A DNA stretch of 64,000 nucleotides from an uncultured Lachnospiraceae bacterium (GTDB taxonomy: Bacteria > Bacillota > Clostridia > Lachnospirales > Lachnospiraceae), in contig URSA01000010.1 in NCBI GenBank assembly GCA_900550475.1, forward strand, positions 1 to 64,000, written 5' to 3'. The notes under the pieces are model-generated. The model made no database searches, had not been told where the DNA came from, and saw only the letters and a list, made by a program, of their open reading frames with translations. Position 1 is the stretch's first letter, and each line of letters starts with the position of its first letter. Both the position numbers and the translations under genes were made by a program. Shown in pieces: positions 26,224-36,176 of the stretch.

Positions 26224-26269
26224 GCTTTCCCCATTCCTGCGCACGTCCTTTGCGCATAACGATTTCCTT

Positions 26270-27244
26270 CTACGGGTTTACAATATTGCGCTTTTCGCCC
26301 CGCAGATACGCCTCTGCGTTTTTAAATGCCTCCTGCACACAGCGGGTTCTCGCCTCCACGCTTCCCCACGCCAGATGCGGTGTGATGATCAGCTTGTTGC
26401 TATCCTTGATTTTGCTGAGCGGATTGGACAGCTCCAGAGGCTCTTTTTCCAGTACATCAAGCCCTGCTGCCATAATCTCCCCCGCCATCAGCGCGTCGTA
26501 AAGATCGGGATTGTTGACCACAGGCCCCCTCGCCACATTCACCAGAACCGCCGTCTTCTTCATTTTGCGCAATGCTTCCCTGTCAATGAAATTGCGGGAC
26601 AGGTCGCTGAGCGGACAGTGCAGGGAAAGCACATCGCTCTGGGAAAGCAGGGTCTCCCTGTCCACCTGTTCGTACTCGGCGACGGTGCTCTTTCCCGTGA
26701 TGGAGTAAAAGATCACGCGGCAGCCGAACGCCTTCGCAATCCGCGCCACCCTTCTTCCGATGTTGCCCATGCCCACGATGCCCCATGTCATGCCGTCCAG
26801 CTCGGAAAAAGGCAGGTCAAAGTTGGAGAAGCGGTCCTGGGCGCTGTATGCGCCGGATTTCACGTACTCGTCATAGTGGGCAAGCTTCTGTGTCAGGGCG
26901 AGCGCAAGGGTAAAGGTGTGCTGCGCCACCATGGCGGTGGAGTAGTCCACCACGTTCGCCACGCCGATCCCCCTGCTCTTGCAGTACGCAAGATCACAGT
27001 TGTCAAAGCCCGTCGCAAACTCGCAGATCAGTTTCACCCGGGGGGAATCCTTCAGCGTTTCCTCCCTGAGAGGGGACTTGTTTGCAATGACAATGTCCGC
27101 ATTTTTGGTGCGCTCCCGCACCTCCTCTGCCGTGACGGTGTTGGGATAGCAGGTGACATTGCCCAATTTTTCAAAGCAGGACACATCCACATCCGTCCCC
27201 ACGCTGTTTCTCTCCAGAATCACGATATTCAACGCATCAGCCAT
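26270..27244 (-). CDS. D-2-hydroxyacid dehydrogenase
   Basis: A 324-residue NAD-dependent dehydrogenase from ATG 27244 (RBS ATGGAGATT). The Rossmann motif GIVGMGNIGRRVARIAKAFG is near residue 150. The catalytic Arg (VNVARGPVV), Glu (GLDVLEKEP) and His (ITPHLAWG) are all present. The form resembles glycerate or lactate dehydrogenases; the substrate is not certain. It lies upstream of gtrA and downstream of pgi on the same strand, with small gaps. Confidence 0.9.
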   Translation of the reverse strand: MADALNIVILERNSVGTDVDVSCFEKLGNVTCYPNTVTAEEVRERTKNADIVIANKSPLREETLKDSPRVKLICEFATGFDNCDLAYCKSRGIGVANVVDYSTAMVAQHTFTLALALTQKLAHYDEYVKSGAYSAQDRFSNFDLPFSELDGMTWGIVGMGNIGRRVARIAKAFGCRVIFYSITGKSTVAEYEQVDRETLLSQSDVLSLHCPLSDLSRNFIDREALRKMKKTAVLVNVARGPVVNNPDLYDALMAGEIMAAGLDVLEKEPLELSNPLSKIKDSNKLIITPHLAWGSVEARTRCVQEAFKNAEAYLRGEKRNIVNP

Positions 27245-27322
27245 AATAATCTCCATTCTCTGTATAATCACAAATACGCAGACGTCAACGGCGCCTGCGT
27301 ATCTGCACAGCTTATATTCTCT

Positions 27323-28672
27323 TTACAGTCTCTTTAACAGCTCCTCGCGCTGCGCCTCATAACCGGGCTTGCCGAGCAGTGCGAACATATTCTTCTTGTA
27401 GCTCTCCACGCCGGGCTGGTTGAACGGATTCACGCCGTTCAGATAGCCGCTGACGCCGCAGGCAAACTCGAAGAAGTAGAACAGCTCGCCCAGATAGAAC
27501 TCGCTTACCTCGGGGATCTTCACAAGGAAGTTCGGCACCTGACCGTCCGTGTGCGCCAGTATGGTTCCGTTCATGGCGCTCTTGTTTACAAAGTCCACGG
27601 TCTTTCCTGCCAGATAATTCAGGCCGTCAAGATCCACCGGCTCCTCGTTGATCGTCAGTTCCTCTCTTGCCTTCTCCACTTCCAGCACGGTCTCAAACAT
27701 GATGCGGGAGCCGTCCTGAATAAACTGACCCATGGAATGAAGATCTGTGGTGAGATCCACGCTTGCGGGGAAGATTCCCTTCTGATCCTTGCCCTCGCTC
27801 TCGCCGAACAACTGCTTCCACCACTCAGATACATAGTGCAGGCCGGGCTCGTAGTTTGCCAGAATTTCCACAGCCTTTCCTTTTCTCAGAAGAATGTTTC
27901 TGAGCGCTGCATATTTCAGGGAATCATTGTCCTCATAATCATTTTCCAGAGCGCGCGTTCTTGCACTTGCCGCGCCCTCCATCAGCTTGTCGATATCTGC
28001 ACCGCTCACGGCGATGGGCAGAAGTCCCACTGCGGTCAGCACGGAGAAACGGCCTCCCACATCATCGGGCACTACGAAGGTCTCGTAGCCTTCCTCGTCC
28101 GCCACATGCTTCAGGGCTCCCTTCGCCTTGTCTGTTGTGGCATAGATTCTCTTTGCCGCGCCTTCCTTGCCGTACTTCTTCTCCAGAATCTCCTTGAATA
28201 CACGGAATGCGATGGCAGGCTCCGTGGTCGTACCGGACTTGGAAATCATGTTGATGGAAAAATCCCTGTCTCCCACGACATCCATCAGATGTCTGATGTA
28301 GGTGGAGCTGATGGAATTTCCTACATAATAGATTTCCGGCGCCTTGCGGATGCTCTTGTCAACCACGTTGTAAAAGCTGTGTCCCAGAAATTCGATGGCA
28401 GCGCGTGCGCCCAGATAAGAGCCGCCGATACCGATCACCAGCAGTACCTCGGAATCGCTCTGAATCTTCCTCGCAGCCGCCTTGATGCGGGAAAACTCTT
28501 CCTTGTCATAATTGACAGGCAGGTCAATCCAGCCCAGAAAATCGCTTCCTGCTCCGCTTCCGGACAAAAGAACCTCCTTTGCCTCAAGCGTCTGCTTCTT
28601 CATCATCTCTATTTCTGCCTCAGAAATAAAAGGACTTGTTTTTGCATAATCAAATGTAACTCTTGTACTCAT
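27323..28672 (-). CDS. pgi: Glucose-6-phosphate isomerase
   Basis: A 449-residue glycolytic enzyme, the length of Firmicute-type Pgi. The SIS-fold sugar-phosphate site is seen in GIGGSYLGARAAIEFLG and ISKSGTTTEPAIAFR. The catalytic Glu/His region is near DVGGRFSVLTAVGLLPI and the C-terminal Lys in NQPGVESYKKNMFALLG. It stands as a single gene with its own upstream space. Confidence 0.96.
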   Translation of the reverse strand: MSTRVTFDYAKTSPFISEAEIEMMKKQTLEAKEVLLSGSGAGSDFLGWIDLPVNYDKEEFSRIKAAARKIQSDSEVLLVIGIGGSYLGARAAIEFLGHSFYNVVDKSIRKAPEIYYVGNSISSTYIRHLMDVVGDRDFSINMISKSGTTTEPAIAFRVFKEILEKKYGKEGAAKRIYATTDKAKGALKHVADEEGYETFVVPDDVGGRFSVLTAVGLLPIAVSGADIDKLMEGAASARTRALENDYEDNDSLKYAALRNILLRKGKAVEILANYEPGLHYVSEWWKQLFGESEGKDQKGIFPASVDLTTDLHSMGQFIQDGSRIMFETVLEVEKAREELTINEEPVDLDGLNYLAGKTVDFVNKSAMNGTILAHTDGQVPNFLVKIPEVSEFYLGELFYFFEFACGVSGYLNGVNPFNQPGVESYKKNMFALLGKPGYEAQREELLKRL

Positions 28673-28792
28673 TTCTCTGCTTCCTTTCTCACACCGTAAA
28701 GTGTCTGCCCTTTAATCACAATACAGTTTAGCAGAGTTGTTTCTCAAATTCAATAGTCGATTTCCTAATTTGCACGCTGTTTGTACCCTGTG

Positions 28793-29503
28793 CTACGAGG
28801 TCAGAAACTCCTTCAAAAGCTCCTCTAACTCCTTCTCCTCCGAAACTGAGAACATGTGCCCCTTTGCCGGCATCTCCCCGGCACTCTCCCTGCGTTCCCC
28901 GTGGACGGGCATCAGCTCGATCCTGTCCTTTTTCCGCAGGCTGCCCCTCGACACTTTATCCTCGTTCTCAGGCTCTGCATACTCCGCGTTTGCCAGCCGG
29001 TTCACCATATGATTTTCCAGATAATCCACCAGATTGGTCTTTAGGATTCTTCTTCTCCCCTTGATATCCGCAACGGCGGACACGGCGAAGTACAGGTAAA
29101 GTCCCAAAAAGCTTACAATGTAAAAGGGAAGGATCTCCCCCACGCTGAACCCTCTTATAATGCAGCGGCAGATCCCCGCCCCCGCAAAAAATACCGACAA
29201 GAGCATCATCTGCCCCGACAGGTGATAGACCGTCTGAAACGTAAACGGCCCCACATGCATCCGGTTCAGACACTTGTCCACAAAAATCGGAATATTTGCC
29301 ACACCGCTGTTGAGCTGGTAACAATTTGCAAATTTCAATTTGCATTGCTTTAGCGCCTTATTTTTCGTGGCAGACATATTTTCCGTCTCATGTATCATAT
29401 TCTGATAGAGTATTCCTATCATAATTCTGCCCGTCACGCTCAATACTAGGAATACAAACATGAGAATCGACAGAACCTTTTCTTCATAAAAAACAGCAAA
29501 CAT
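28793..29503 (-). CDS. Membrane protein of unknown function
   Basis: A 236-residue protein from ATG 29503 (preceded by GGAGGAAGCT). Three to four hydrophobic segments (VLSILMFVFLVLSVTGRIM, LLSVFFAGAGICRC, LPFYIVSFLGLYLYF) are followed by a long charged cytosolic tail with Glu-rich end EEKELEELLKEFL. I do not recognise a family. It is divergent from the TSCPD gene. Confidence 0.7.
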   Translation of the reverse strand: MFAVFYEEKVLSILMFVFLVLSVTGRIMIGILYQNMIHETENMSATKNKALKQCKLKFANCYQLNSGVANIPIFVDKCLNRMHVGPFTFQTVYHLSGQMMLLSVFFAGAGICRCIIRGFSVGEILPFYIVSFLGLYLYFAVSAVADIKGRRRILKTNLVDYLENHMVNRLANAEYAEPENEDKVSRGSLRKKDRIELMPVHGERRESAGEMPAKGHMFSVSEEKELEELLKEFLTS

Positions 29504-29714
29504 AGCTTCCTCCTTACACACATGCTTTTCCCTTATTATAAACTCTCTTTTTCGTCAAAACAATATTTTATGTACGGTAATACGTCGACGTTTTTCTCTT
29601 TTTTCTGACAAAAGAAGCAAAAAAAGTGTGAAATCTACCGGAGGCACTGGAACAACACGGATTTTTCTGCTATAATTCATCCTTAGAAATATGAATATTC
29701 GGAGGTACTGAACA

Positions 29715-29951
29715 ATGACATATCAGACAAGCGGAACCTGTTCCAAGGCAATTGACATAGAGGTGAAGGACGGCGTGATCGAATCCGTCAGTTTCACCGG
29801 CGGCTGCAACGGCAACTTAAAGGGCATCTGCAGCCTCGTAAAGGGTATGAAGGTAGAGGACGCCATTTCCCGGTTAAAGGGGATCCAGTGCGGCTTCAAG
29901 TCCACATCCTGCCCGGATCAGCTCGCACGGGCGTTGGAGTCCATGCAGTAG
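29715..29951 (+). CDS. TSCPD-domain protein (TIGR03905 type)
   Basis: A 78-residue protein with conserved cysteines: TSGTCSKAIDIEV, GGCNGNLKGICSLV and the C-terminal TSCPDQLARAL that names the family. The TSCPD domain is also found at the end of class II ribonucleotide reductases; the free-standing form has no proved role. An upstream TATAAT at 29671 may be its promoter. It precedes murG by 40 bases. Confidence 0.9.
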   Translation: MTYQTSGTCSKAIDIEVKDGVIESVSFTGGCNGNLKGICSLVKGMKVEDAISRLKGIQCGFKSTSCPDQLARALESMQ

Positions 29952-29991
29952 AGCACAATCACAAAAGTAAGATCGGCAGGAGGCAATCATC

Positions 29992-31071
29992 TTGAAAAAA
30001 ATCGTACTGACAGGCGGCGGAACCGCAGGACATGTAACACCCAATCTGGCATTGCTGCCGCACCTCAAAGCGGCAGGCTATGAAATCACCTATATGGGTT
30101 CCTACGATGGCATTGAAAAGAAGCTCATTGCCGACTTTGACATCCCCTACTACGGGATATCCACGGGAAAGTTCAGACGGTATCTGGATCCGAAAAACTT
30201 TACGGATCCCTTCCGCGTTATCAAGGGATACACGGAGGCGAGAAAGATCCTGAAAGAAATAAAGCCCGATGTGGTGTTTTCCAAGGGCGGCTTTGTCAGT
30301 GTGCCTGTGGTGAGAGCGGCTGCCTCCCTCGGCATTCCCTGCCTGATCCACGAGTCCGACATGACGCCCGGACTGGCAAACAAGCTCTGCATTCCCGTTG
30401 CCGACAAGGTATGCTGTAATTTTCCGGAAACACTCAAGCTGCTCCCCGAAAAGAAGGCTGTCCTCACCGGCTCCCCGGTGCGCGAGGAACTGTTCTCCGG
30501 CAACAAGATCAATGCGCTGGAGCTCTGCGGTTTTACCGCCAATAAACCGGTGATCATGGTGATCGGCGGCAGTCAGGGCGCCGCTAGCGTCAATAAGGTG
30601 GTGCGCGAGGCGCTTCCCAAATTGCTTGAGGACTTTCAGGTGGTGCATCTCTGCGGCAAGGACAAAGTAGATAACCTCCTGTTGAATACAAAAGGCTACA
30701 AACAGTTTGAGTACCTGAAGGCAGAGCTCAAGGATATTTTTGCCATGGCTGATGTAGTGATCTCCCGCGCGGGCGCCAATGCCATCTGCGAGCTTCTTGC
30801 CCTCAACAAACCCAATATTCTGATTCCGCTTCCCAGCTCCAAGAGCAGGGGAGATCAGCTTTTGAATGCACGCTCCTTTGAAGCCCAGGGATTTTCCATC
30901 GTCATAGACGAGGATGATCTGAGCGACCGCCTTCTGGTGGAAAAGGTGCAGGAGCTGTATTGTTCCCGACAAACCTATATCGACGCCATGAGGCAGAGCC
31001 ACCAGCTCAGTTCCATCGATACCATCATGGGGTTGATCAATGATATGACAAAGGATCAACATGAACAGTAA
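29992..31071 (+). CDS. murG: UDP-GlcNAc:undecaprenyl-PP-MurNAc-pentapeptide GlcNAc transferase MurG
   Basis: A 359-residue GT28 enzyme that makes lipid II at the inner face of the membrane. The start is TTG at 29992, behind GGCAGGAGGC. The glycine-rich loop GGGTAGHVTPN is at residues 8-18, and VIGGSQGAASVN near 187 is the second G-loop. SRAGANAICELLALNKPNI in the donor-sugar site is present. It overlaps mutS2 by 11 bases. Confidence 0.95.
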   Translation: MKKIVLTGGGTAGHVTPNLALLPHLKAAGYEITYMGSYDGIEKKLIADFDIPYYGISTGKFRRYLDPKNFTDPFRVIKGYTEARKILKEIKPDVVFSKGGFVSVPVVRAAASLGIPCLIHESDMTPGLANKLCIPVADKVCCNFPETLKLLPEKKAVLTGSPVREELFSGNKINALELCGFTANKPVIMVIGGSQGAASVNKVVREALPKLLEDFQVVHLCGKDKVDNLLLNTKGYKQFEYLKAELKDIFAMADVVISRAGANAICELLALNKPNILIPLPSSKSRGDQLLNARSFEAQGFSIVIDEDDLSDRLLVEKVQELYCSRQTYIDAMRQSHQLSSIDTIMGLINDMTKDQHEQ

Positions 31072-33439
31072 AGTTTTACACACATTGGAATATGATAAAA
31101 TCATTCTCAGGCTGACGGAGAAGGCGGATTCGGCACCCGGAAAAGCGCGTTGCGGCGCGCTGATGCCCGAAACCGACCTTAAGCTGATCCGTAACATGCA
31201 GACCGAGACGGCCGACGCGCTCTCCCGGCTGTTCCAGTACGGCAGCACCTCCTTCGGCGGCAACAAGGAATTAGGTTTCTCTCTGAAATCTCTGGAAGTG
31301 GGGAGCTCCCTCTCCGCTGTCGAGCTTCTGAAAATCGCGGGCTTTCTGGAAAACGTTGCCCGCATCAAATCCTTCGGACGGGTGGACAAGGAAGATGCCG
31401 TCCCCGATTCTCTCTCCTCCTATTTTGACGATCTGACAACATTGTCACATATTGCGGATGAAATCCGTCGGTGCATTTTGTCCGAGGAAGAGTTCGCGGA
31501 TGATGCAAGCCCCGAGTTGAAGCGCATCCGCCGGAGTATTCACCTTACAAACGAAAAAATCCACAACCAGCTCGGATCCATGCTGACCGGAGCTTATCGC
31601 ACCTACTTGCAGGATGCGGTCATCACCATGCGTGATAACCGGTACTGCATTCCCGTAAAGGCGGAATACAAGAGTCAGGTTTCCGGTATGGTTCACGACC
31701 AGTCCTCCACAGGCTCCACCTTCTTTATCGAGCCCGCAGCCGTTGTGGAATTGAACAACCAGTTGAAGGAGCTTGCCATCGCGGAGCAGAAGGAGATCGA
31801 AAAGATCCTCGCGGAGCTATCCGCTCAGGTAGCGGTTCACACCACGGAAATTGCAACCGACCAGCGGATTATGACGGAGCTGGATTTCATTTTTGCCCGC
31901 GGAAAGCTTGCCATGGAACAGAATGCCACCATGCCCCTGTTCAACAGTGAGCACAGCATCCGCATCCGCAAGGGCAGGCATCCCCTGCTTGACAAAAAGA
32001 AGGTGGTTCCCATTGATATCGAGCTGGGAAAGCGCTTTGATCTGCTGATCATCACAGGCCCCAACACAGGCGGCAAGACCGTGTCCTTAAAGACGGTGGG
32101 GCTGTTCACGCTGATGGGACAGGCAGGACTGCATATCCCCGCCTCAGACCGGTCGGAGCTTTCCGTCTTTGAAGAGGTCTACGCCGATATCGGAGATGAG
32201 CAGAGCATCGAACAGAGCCTGTCCACCTTCTCCTCCCATATGACAACCATAGTGACAATACTGTCACATGCAGATGAAAATTCCCTCTGCCTCTTTGACG
32301 AGCTGGGAGCGGGAACAGATCCCACCGAGGGAGCCGCACTGGCCATCGCCATTCTGAACCATCTGCATGACAGAGGGATCCGTACCATGGCGACCACCCA
32401 TTACAGCGAGTTAAAGCTCTATGCGCTCTCCACCTCCTTTGTGGAAAACGCATGCTGTGAATTTGATGTGGAATCCCTCCGGCCCACCTACCGCCTGCTG
32501 ATCGGCATTCCCGGAAAGAGCAACGCATTTGCCATTTCCTCCAAGCTGGGACTGCCCGATGAGATCATCGAGGCGGCAAAAGCCCAGATCAGCAAGGAGG
32601 ACGAGAGCTTCGAGGATGTGATCGCGGATCTGGAAAACAGCCGGATCACCATTGAAAAAGAGCATAAAGAGATTGCGGAATACAAGGAGCGGATCAAGAC
32701 GCTGGAGGGTCAGCTCAAGGCAAAGAACGAGAAGCTGGACAACGCCCGGGACAAGATCCTGCGGGAGGCAAACGAAAAGGCGCGGGCGATCCTGCAGGAA
32801 GCAAAGGATGTGGCGGACGAGGCCATCAGCGCCTTCAACAAAGCCGACGCAGGGACGGACATCAAGGAACTTGAGCGAAAGCGCCAGAAGCTGCGCACGC
32901 AGATCGACGACAAGAATGCCCGCCTTGCCCTCAAGACGCCCCCTAAGCCGGAGCAGAAAAAGCCGGATCCCCGCAAGTTGAAGAAGGGAGACTCCGTAAA
33001 GATCGTCTCCATGGGTCTCAAGGGCACCGTCAGCACACTGCCTGACGCCAAAGGAAACCTCTTTGTGCAGTGCGGCATCATGCGCTCCAATGTGAATGTG
33101 AACGATCTGGTGCTGTTGGCGGACGAGGACAGCGCAACCGCTGCCAAGCCGTTACGCACCTCCGGCGGCAAAATGAAGCTGTCGAAGTCCCTGACCATCT
33201 CCCCGGAGATCAATCTTCTGGGCATGACCTGCGACGAGGCGGTTGCCTCTCTGGACAAATATCTGGACGACGCCTATCTGGCACATCTGCCCAGTGTCCG
33301 GGTAGTACACGGCAAGGGAACCGGCGCCCTGCGAAGTGCTGTGCATTCCCACTTGAAGCGCCTCAAATATGTCAAGGAATACCGCTTGGGCGAGTTTGGA
33401 GAAGGTGACGCAGGTGTCACAATCGTAACCTTCAAATAA
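31061..33439 (+). CDS. mutS2: Endonuclease MutS2
   Basis: A 792-residue DNA-binding ATPase involved in suppressing recombination and, in Bacillus, in rescuing collided ribosomes. MutS-type Walker A TGPNTGGKTVSLKT is near residue 333-345 and Walker B LCLFDELGAGTDPTEGAALA near 410. A coiled coil covers about 520-640, then KOW-like and the C-terminal Smr domain from about 717 with the catalytic LxxLxGx2-type end HGKGTGALRSAV. No mismatch-recognition domain I, as in the family. Confidence 0.95.
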   Translation: MNSKVLHTLEYDKIILRLTEKADSAPGKARCGALMPETDLKLIRNMQTETADALSRLFQYGSTSFGGNKELGFSLKSLEVGSSLSAVELLKIAGFLENVARIKSFGRVDKEDAVPDSLSSYFDDLTTLSHIADEIRRCILSEEEFADDASPELKRIRRSIHLTNEKIHNQLGSMLTGAYRTYLQDAVITMRDNRYCIPVKAEYKSQVSGMVHDQSSTGSTFFIEPAAVVELNNQLKELAIAEQKEIEKILAELSAQVAVHTTEIATDQRIMTELDFIFARGKLAMEQNATMPLFNSEHSIRIRKGRHPLLDKKKVVPIDIELGKRFDLLIITGPNTGGKTVSLKTVGLFTLMGQAGLHIPASDRSELSVFEEVYADIGDEQSIEQSLSTFSSHMTTIVTILSHADENSLCLFDELGAGTDPTEGAALAIAILNHLHDRGIRTMATTHYSELKLYALSTSFVENACCEFDVESLRPTYRLLIGIPGKSNAFAISSKLGLPDEIIEAAKAQISKEDESFEDVIADLENSRITIEKEHKEIAEYKERIKTLEGQLKAKNEKLDNARDKILREANEKARAILQEAKDVADEAISAFNKADAGTDIKELERKRQKLRTQIDDKNARLALKTPPKPEQKKPDPRKLKKGDSVKIVSMGLKGTVSTLPDAKGNLFVQCGIMRSNVNVNDLVLLADEDSATAAKPLRTSGGKMKLSKSLTISPEINLLGMTCDEAVASLDKYLDDAYLAHLPSVRVVHGKGTGALRSAVHSHLKRLKYVKEYRLGEFGEGDAGVTIVTFK

Positions 33440-33467
33440 TTTGAAAGAATCTCAGAAAGGAAACTCT

Positions 33468-34178
33468 ATGGTAAGTAAGCAGAAAATCCTCATTGTGGAT
33501 GATGATGAAAATATTGCGGAGCTGATTTCGCTATACCTCACAAAAGAATGTTTTGAGACCATGATCGTGGGCGATGGGGAATCTGCCCTGACCGCGGTTG
33601 ATTCCTTTTCACCCAATCTGATCCTGCTGGATCTGATGCTGCCGGGTATCGACGGCTATCAGGTCTGCAGGGAAGTGCGTGCTAAGAGCCAGATTCCCAT
33701 TATCATCCTGTCCGCAAAGGGCGAGGTGTTTGACAAGGTGCTGGGTCTGGAGCTGGGCGCCGATGATTTCATGGAAAAGCCCTTCGACTCGAAGGAGCTG
33801 GTCGCCCGGGTAAAGGCGGTGCTGCGCCGCTACAAGCCGCAGACGGTCGCATCTGCCTCCGCAGGGGAAAAGTGCGTGGAATACCCCGATCTTATCATCA
33901 ACCAGACCAACTACTCCGTTATTTACATGGGACAGACCGTGGAGATGCCGCCGAAGGAGCTGGAGCTTCTCTATTTTCTGGCTTCGTCGCCCAACCATGT
34001 TTTCACGAGGGAGCAGCTTCTGGATCAGATCTGGGGATATGAGTATATCGGCGACACCCGCACGGTGGACGTACATATCAAGCGTCTGCGCGAAAAGATC
34101 AAGGATCACGACATCTGGAAGATCTCTACCATCTGGGGCATCGGATACAAATTTGAAGTCAAAGGGAATCCGGCATGA
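33468..34178 (+). CDS. OmpR/PhoB-family response regulator
   Basis: A 236-residue regulator from ATG 33468 (RBS GAAAGGAAA). The receiver domain has the acidic pair DDD near 11-13, the phosphoacceptor Asp55 (LILLDLMLPG) and Lys near 105. The winged helix ends in KISTIWGIGYKFE. Its last four bases overlap the sensor kinase, so they are coupled. The target genes are not known. Confidence 0.94.
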   Translation: MVSKQKILIVDDDENIAELISLYLTKECFETMIVGDGESALTAVDSFSPNLILLDLMLPGIDGYQVCREVRAKSQIPIIILSAKGEVFDKVLGLELGADDFMEKPFDSKELVARVKAVLRRYKPQTVASASAGEKCVEYPDLIINQTNYSVIYMGQTVEMPPKELELLYFLASSPNHVFTREQLLDQIWGYEYIGDTRTVDVHIKRLREKIKDHDIWKISTIWGIGYKFEVKGNPA

Positions 34179-35602
34179 GAAAGACTCTGTATCTCAAATT
34201 TATACTTGCATATGCCATCTTCGGCATCTTTGGTTTCATTATCATCACCACCTTCGTGCCGAACATGACCACAGAGCAGCTTACGAGGGAAAAGGCGAAC
34301 TCGCTCTATTCGGAAGCGACCCTGATCGCCGACACCTACGCCTCCGGTCTGTATACCAACGATGCCTCTCTGGAAAGCGTGAAGACACAGCTGGACATGC
34401 TCTCCGTGTATCTGGATTCCACCATCTGGATCATCAACCCCTCCGGCAGAATGGTGCTCAGCACCTCCCTGCCCCTGAATGTGGATGATGTTATTATGAT
34501 CGAAAGCTTTGATCCGACCATCACCGCCGGATCTTACTATAACGTGGGAAATTTCTTTGACAGCTTTGACGAGGACATGCTCAATGTCATTGCGCCCATT
34601 ACCTCCGAGTACAAGGTAAAGGGCTATGTAGTGATCCATTATCCCATGACCTCCATCGTGAAGTCCTGTAACAATCTTCTGACTATCTCTTACATCACAC
34701 TGGGCATCCTGCTGCTTTTGTCCCTGATCATCCTGCTTTTCTTTACGGAGATCGTCTACATTCCGCTCCGCAAGATCACCTATGCCACGGAGCAGTACGC
34801 ATCGGGCAATATGCACTATGAGTTTCAGGTGGACAGCGACGATGAAATCGGCTATCTTGCCGCCTGCCTGAACTATATGGCAAGCGAGATCGCCCGCTCG
34901 GAGGATGACCAGAAGAAATTTGTGGCAAATATCTCCCACGATTTCCGTTCGCCCCTCACTTCCATAAGAGGGTATCTGGAGGCGATGCTGGACGGCACGA
35001 TTCCGCCCGAGCTGCATGAGAAATACTTACAGATCGTGCTGAACGAAACCGACCGACTGACCAAGCTGACCAACAGTCTGCTGACCTTAAACAACCTCAA
35101 TACCAAGGGGATGCTGCTTGACAAGACCGACTTCGACATCAATCAGGTAATCCGCAACACTGCCGCCTCCTTTGAGGGCACCTGCCGCAAAAAGACCATC
35201 GCCATTGAGCTGATGCTGACCGGAGACGTCATGTATGTCAACGCGGATATGGGAAAGATACAGCAGGTTCTCTATAACCTTTTGGACAATGCCATCAAAT
35301 TCAGCCACCACGATTCCGTGATCCGCATCGAGACTTCGGAGAAGAAGCATAAGCTCTTTGTTTCCGTCAAGGACAGCGGCATCGGCATCCCAAAGGATGA
35401 CTTAAAGCTGATCTGGGAACGCTTTTACAAGTCGGATCTATCCCGCGGTAAGGACAAGAAGGGAACCGGGCTTGGCTTGTCCATCGTGAAGGAGATCATT
35501 GCCTCCCACGGGGAGCATATCAACGTAATCAGCACCGAGGGCGTGGGAACGGAATTTATCTTCTCCCTTCCCTGTTCAAAGCTCAACGAGGATGATGATT
35601 AA
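34175..35602 (+). CDS. Two-component sensor histidine kinase
   Basis: A 475-residue membrane kinase. TM helix 1 (residues about 7-28), an extracytoplasmic sensor part of about 130 residues, TM2 (ISYITLGILLLLSLIILLFF), a HAMP linker, and the H-box SHDFRSPLTSIRGYLEA with His near 255. The N-box QVLYNLLDNAIKFS, G1 DSGIGIPKDD and G2 KGTGLGLSIVKEI complete the ATPase domain. It pairs with the preceding regulator. The sensed signal cannot be inferred. Confidence 0.94.
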   Translation: MRKTLYLKFILAYAIFGIFGFIIITTFVPNMTTEQLTREKANSLYSEATLIADTYASGLYTNDASLESVKTQLDMLSVYLDSTIWIINPSGRMVLSTSLPLNVDDVIMIESFDPTITAGSYYNVGNFFDSFDEDMLNVIAPITSEYKVKGYVVIHYPMTSIVKSCNNLLTISYITLGILLLLSLIILLFFTEIVYIPLRKITYATEQYASGNMHYEFQVDSDDEIGYLAACLNYMASEIARSEDDQKKFVANISHDFRSPLTSIRGYLEAMLDGTIPPELHEKYLQIVLNETDRLTKLTNSLLTLNNLNTKGMLLDKTDFDINQVIRNTAASFEGTCRKKTIAIELMLTGDVMYVNADMGKIQQVLYNLLDNAIKFSHHDSVIRIETSEKKHKLFVSVKDSGIGIPKDDLKLIWERFYKSDLSRGKDKKGTGLGLSIVKEIIASHGEHINVISTEGVGTEFIFSLPCSKLNEDDD

Positions 35603-36147
35603 TCCCTGTTCCACATATTTCTCACTTTTCCGAGAAGGCTTCTCACCGGCACATACAATACGGACATCAGTATAAAATTGGCGACACCGTGCAGGATGTC
35701 GAAGGGAATCCCCGAAACCCACCAGTTGAATGCCATGATCAGTCCGCTGCGGATGCCTCCGCCTACCGAGCCGATAAAAATATAGGGAATGGAGCAGAAG
35801 GCTCCGAAGAAAAGTCCGTAGAATCCGGACAAAATGCTGTAAAACCAGACGGAATTTTTCCTGCGGCACAGATGGACGACAATCGCCAGCATCGGCCAGA
35901 TATAGGCATACATGATCACCCATGTATGGATTCCGTAGATCGTAGTTTCAATGAGAATAAAGACAATGATGGAATAGATGACCTTGGGGCCGAAAAAGAG
36001 CGTGAACATGACGATCCAAAAGGTCACAAGCTCCACGTTGGGAAGGAAGGTGAGCGCAAGCTTGCTGACTTCAATCACTGCCGTCATCATACCGATCAAT
36101 GCAATTTCTTTTACGCCAACCTGCAATGCGCTGCCTTTCTTTTTCAT
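35599..36147 (-). CDS. ECF transporter S component (putative cobalamin-related substrate binder)
   Basis: A 182-residue integral membrane protein with about six helices, from ATG 36147. The start GVKEIALIGMMTAVIEVSKL fits the S-component pattern of ECF vitamin transporters, which bind the substrate and dock on a shared EcfAAT module encoded elsewhere. The gene lies 30 bases downstream of a DUF4430 gene behind a cobalamin riboswitch, so the substrate is inferred to be a corrinoid or precursor. It is not clearly CbrT-like by eye. Confidence 0.8.
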   Translation of the reverse strand: MKKKGSALQVGVKEIALIGMMTAVIEVSKLALTFLPNVELVTFWIVMFTLFFGPKVIYSIIVFILIETTIYGIHTWVIMYAYIWPMLAIVVHLCRRKNSVWFYSILSGFYGLFFGAFCSIPYIFIGSVGGGIRSGLIMAFNWWVSGIPFDILHGVANFILMSVLYVPVRSLLGKVRNMWNRD

Positions 36148-36176
36148 ACTTTCTCCATTCCGTCCCATTGTGAAGC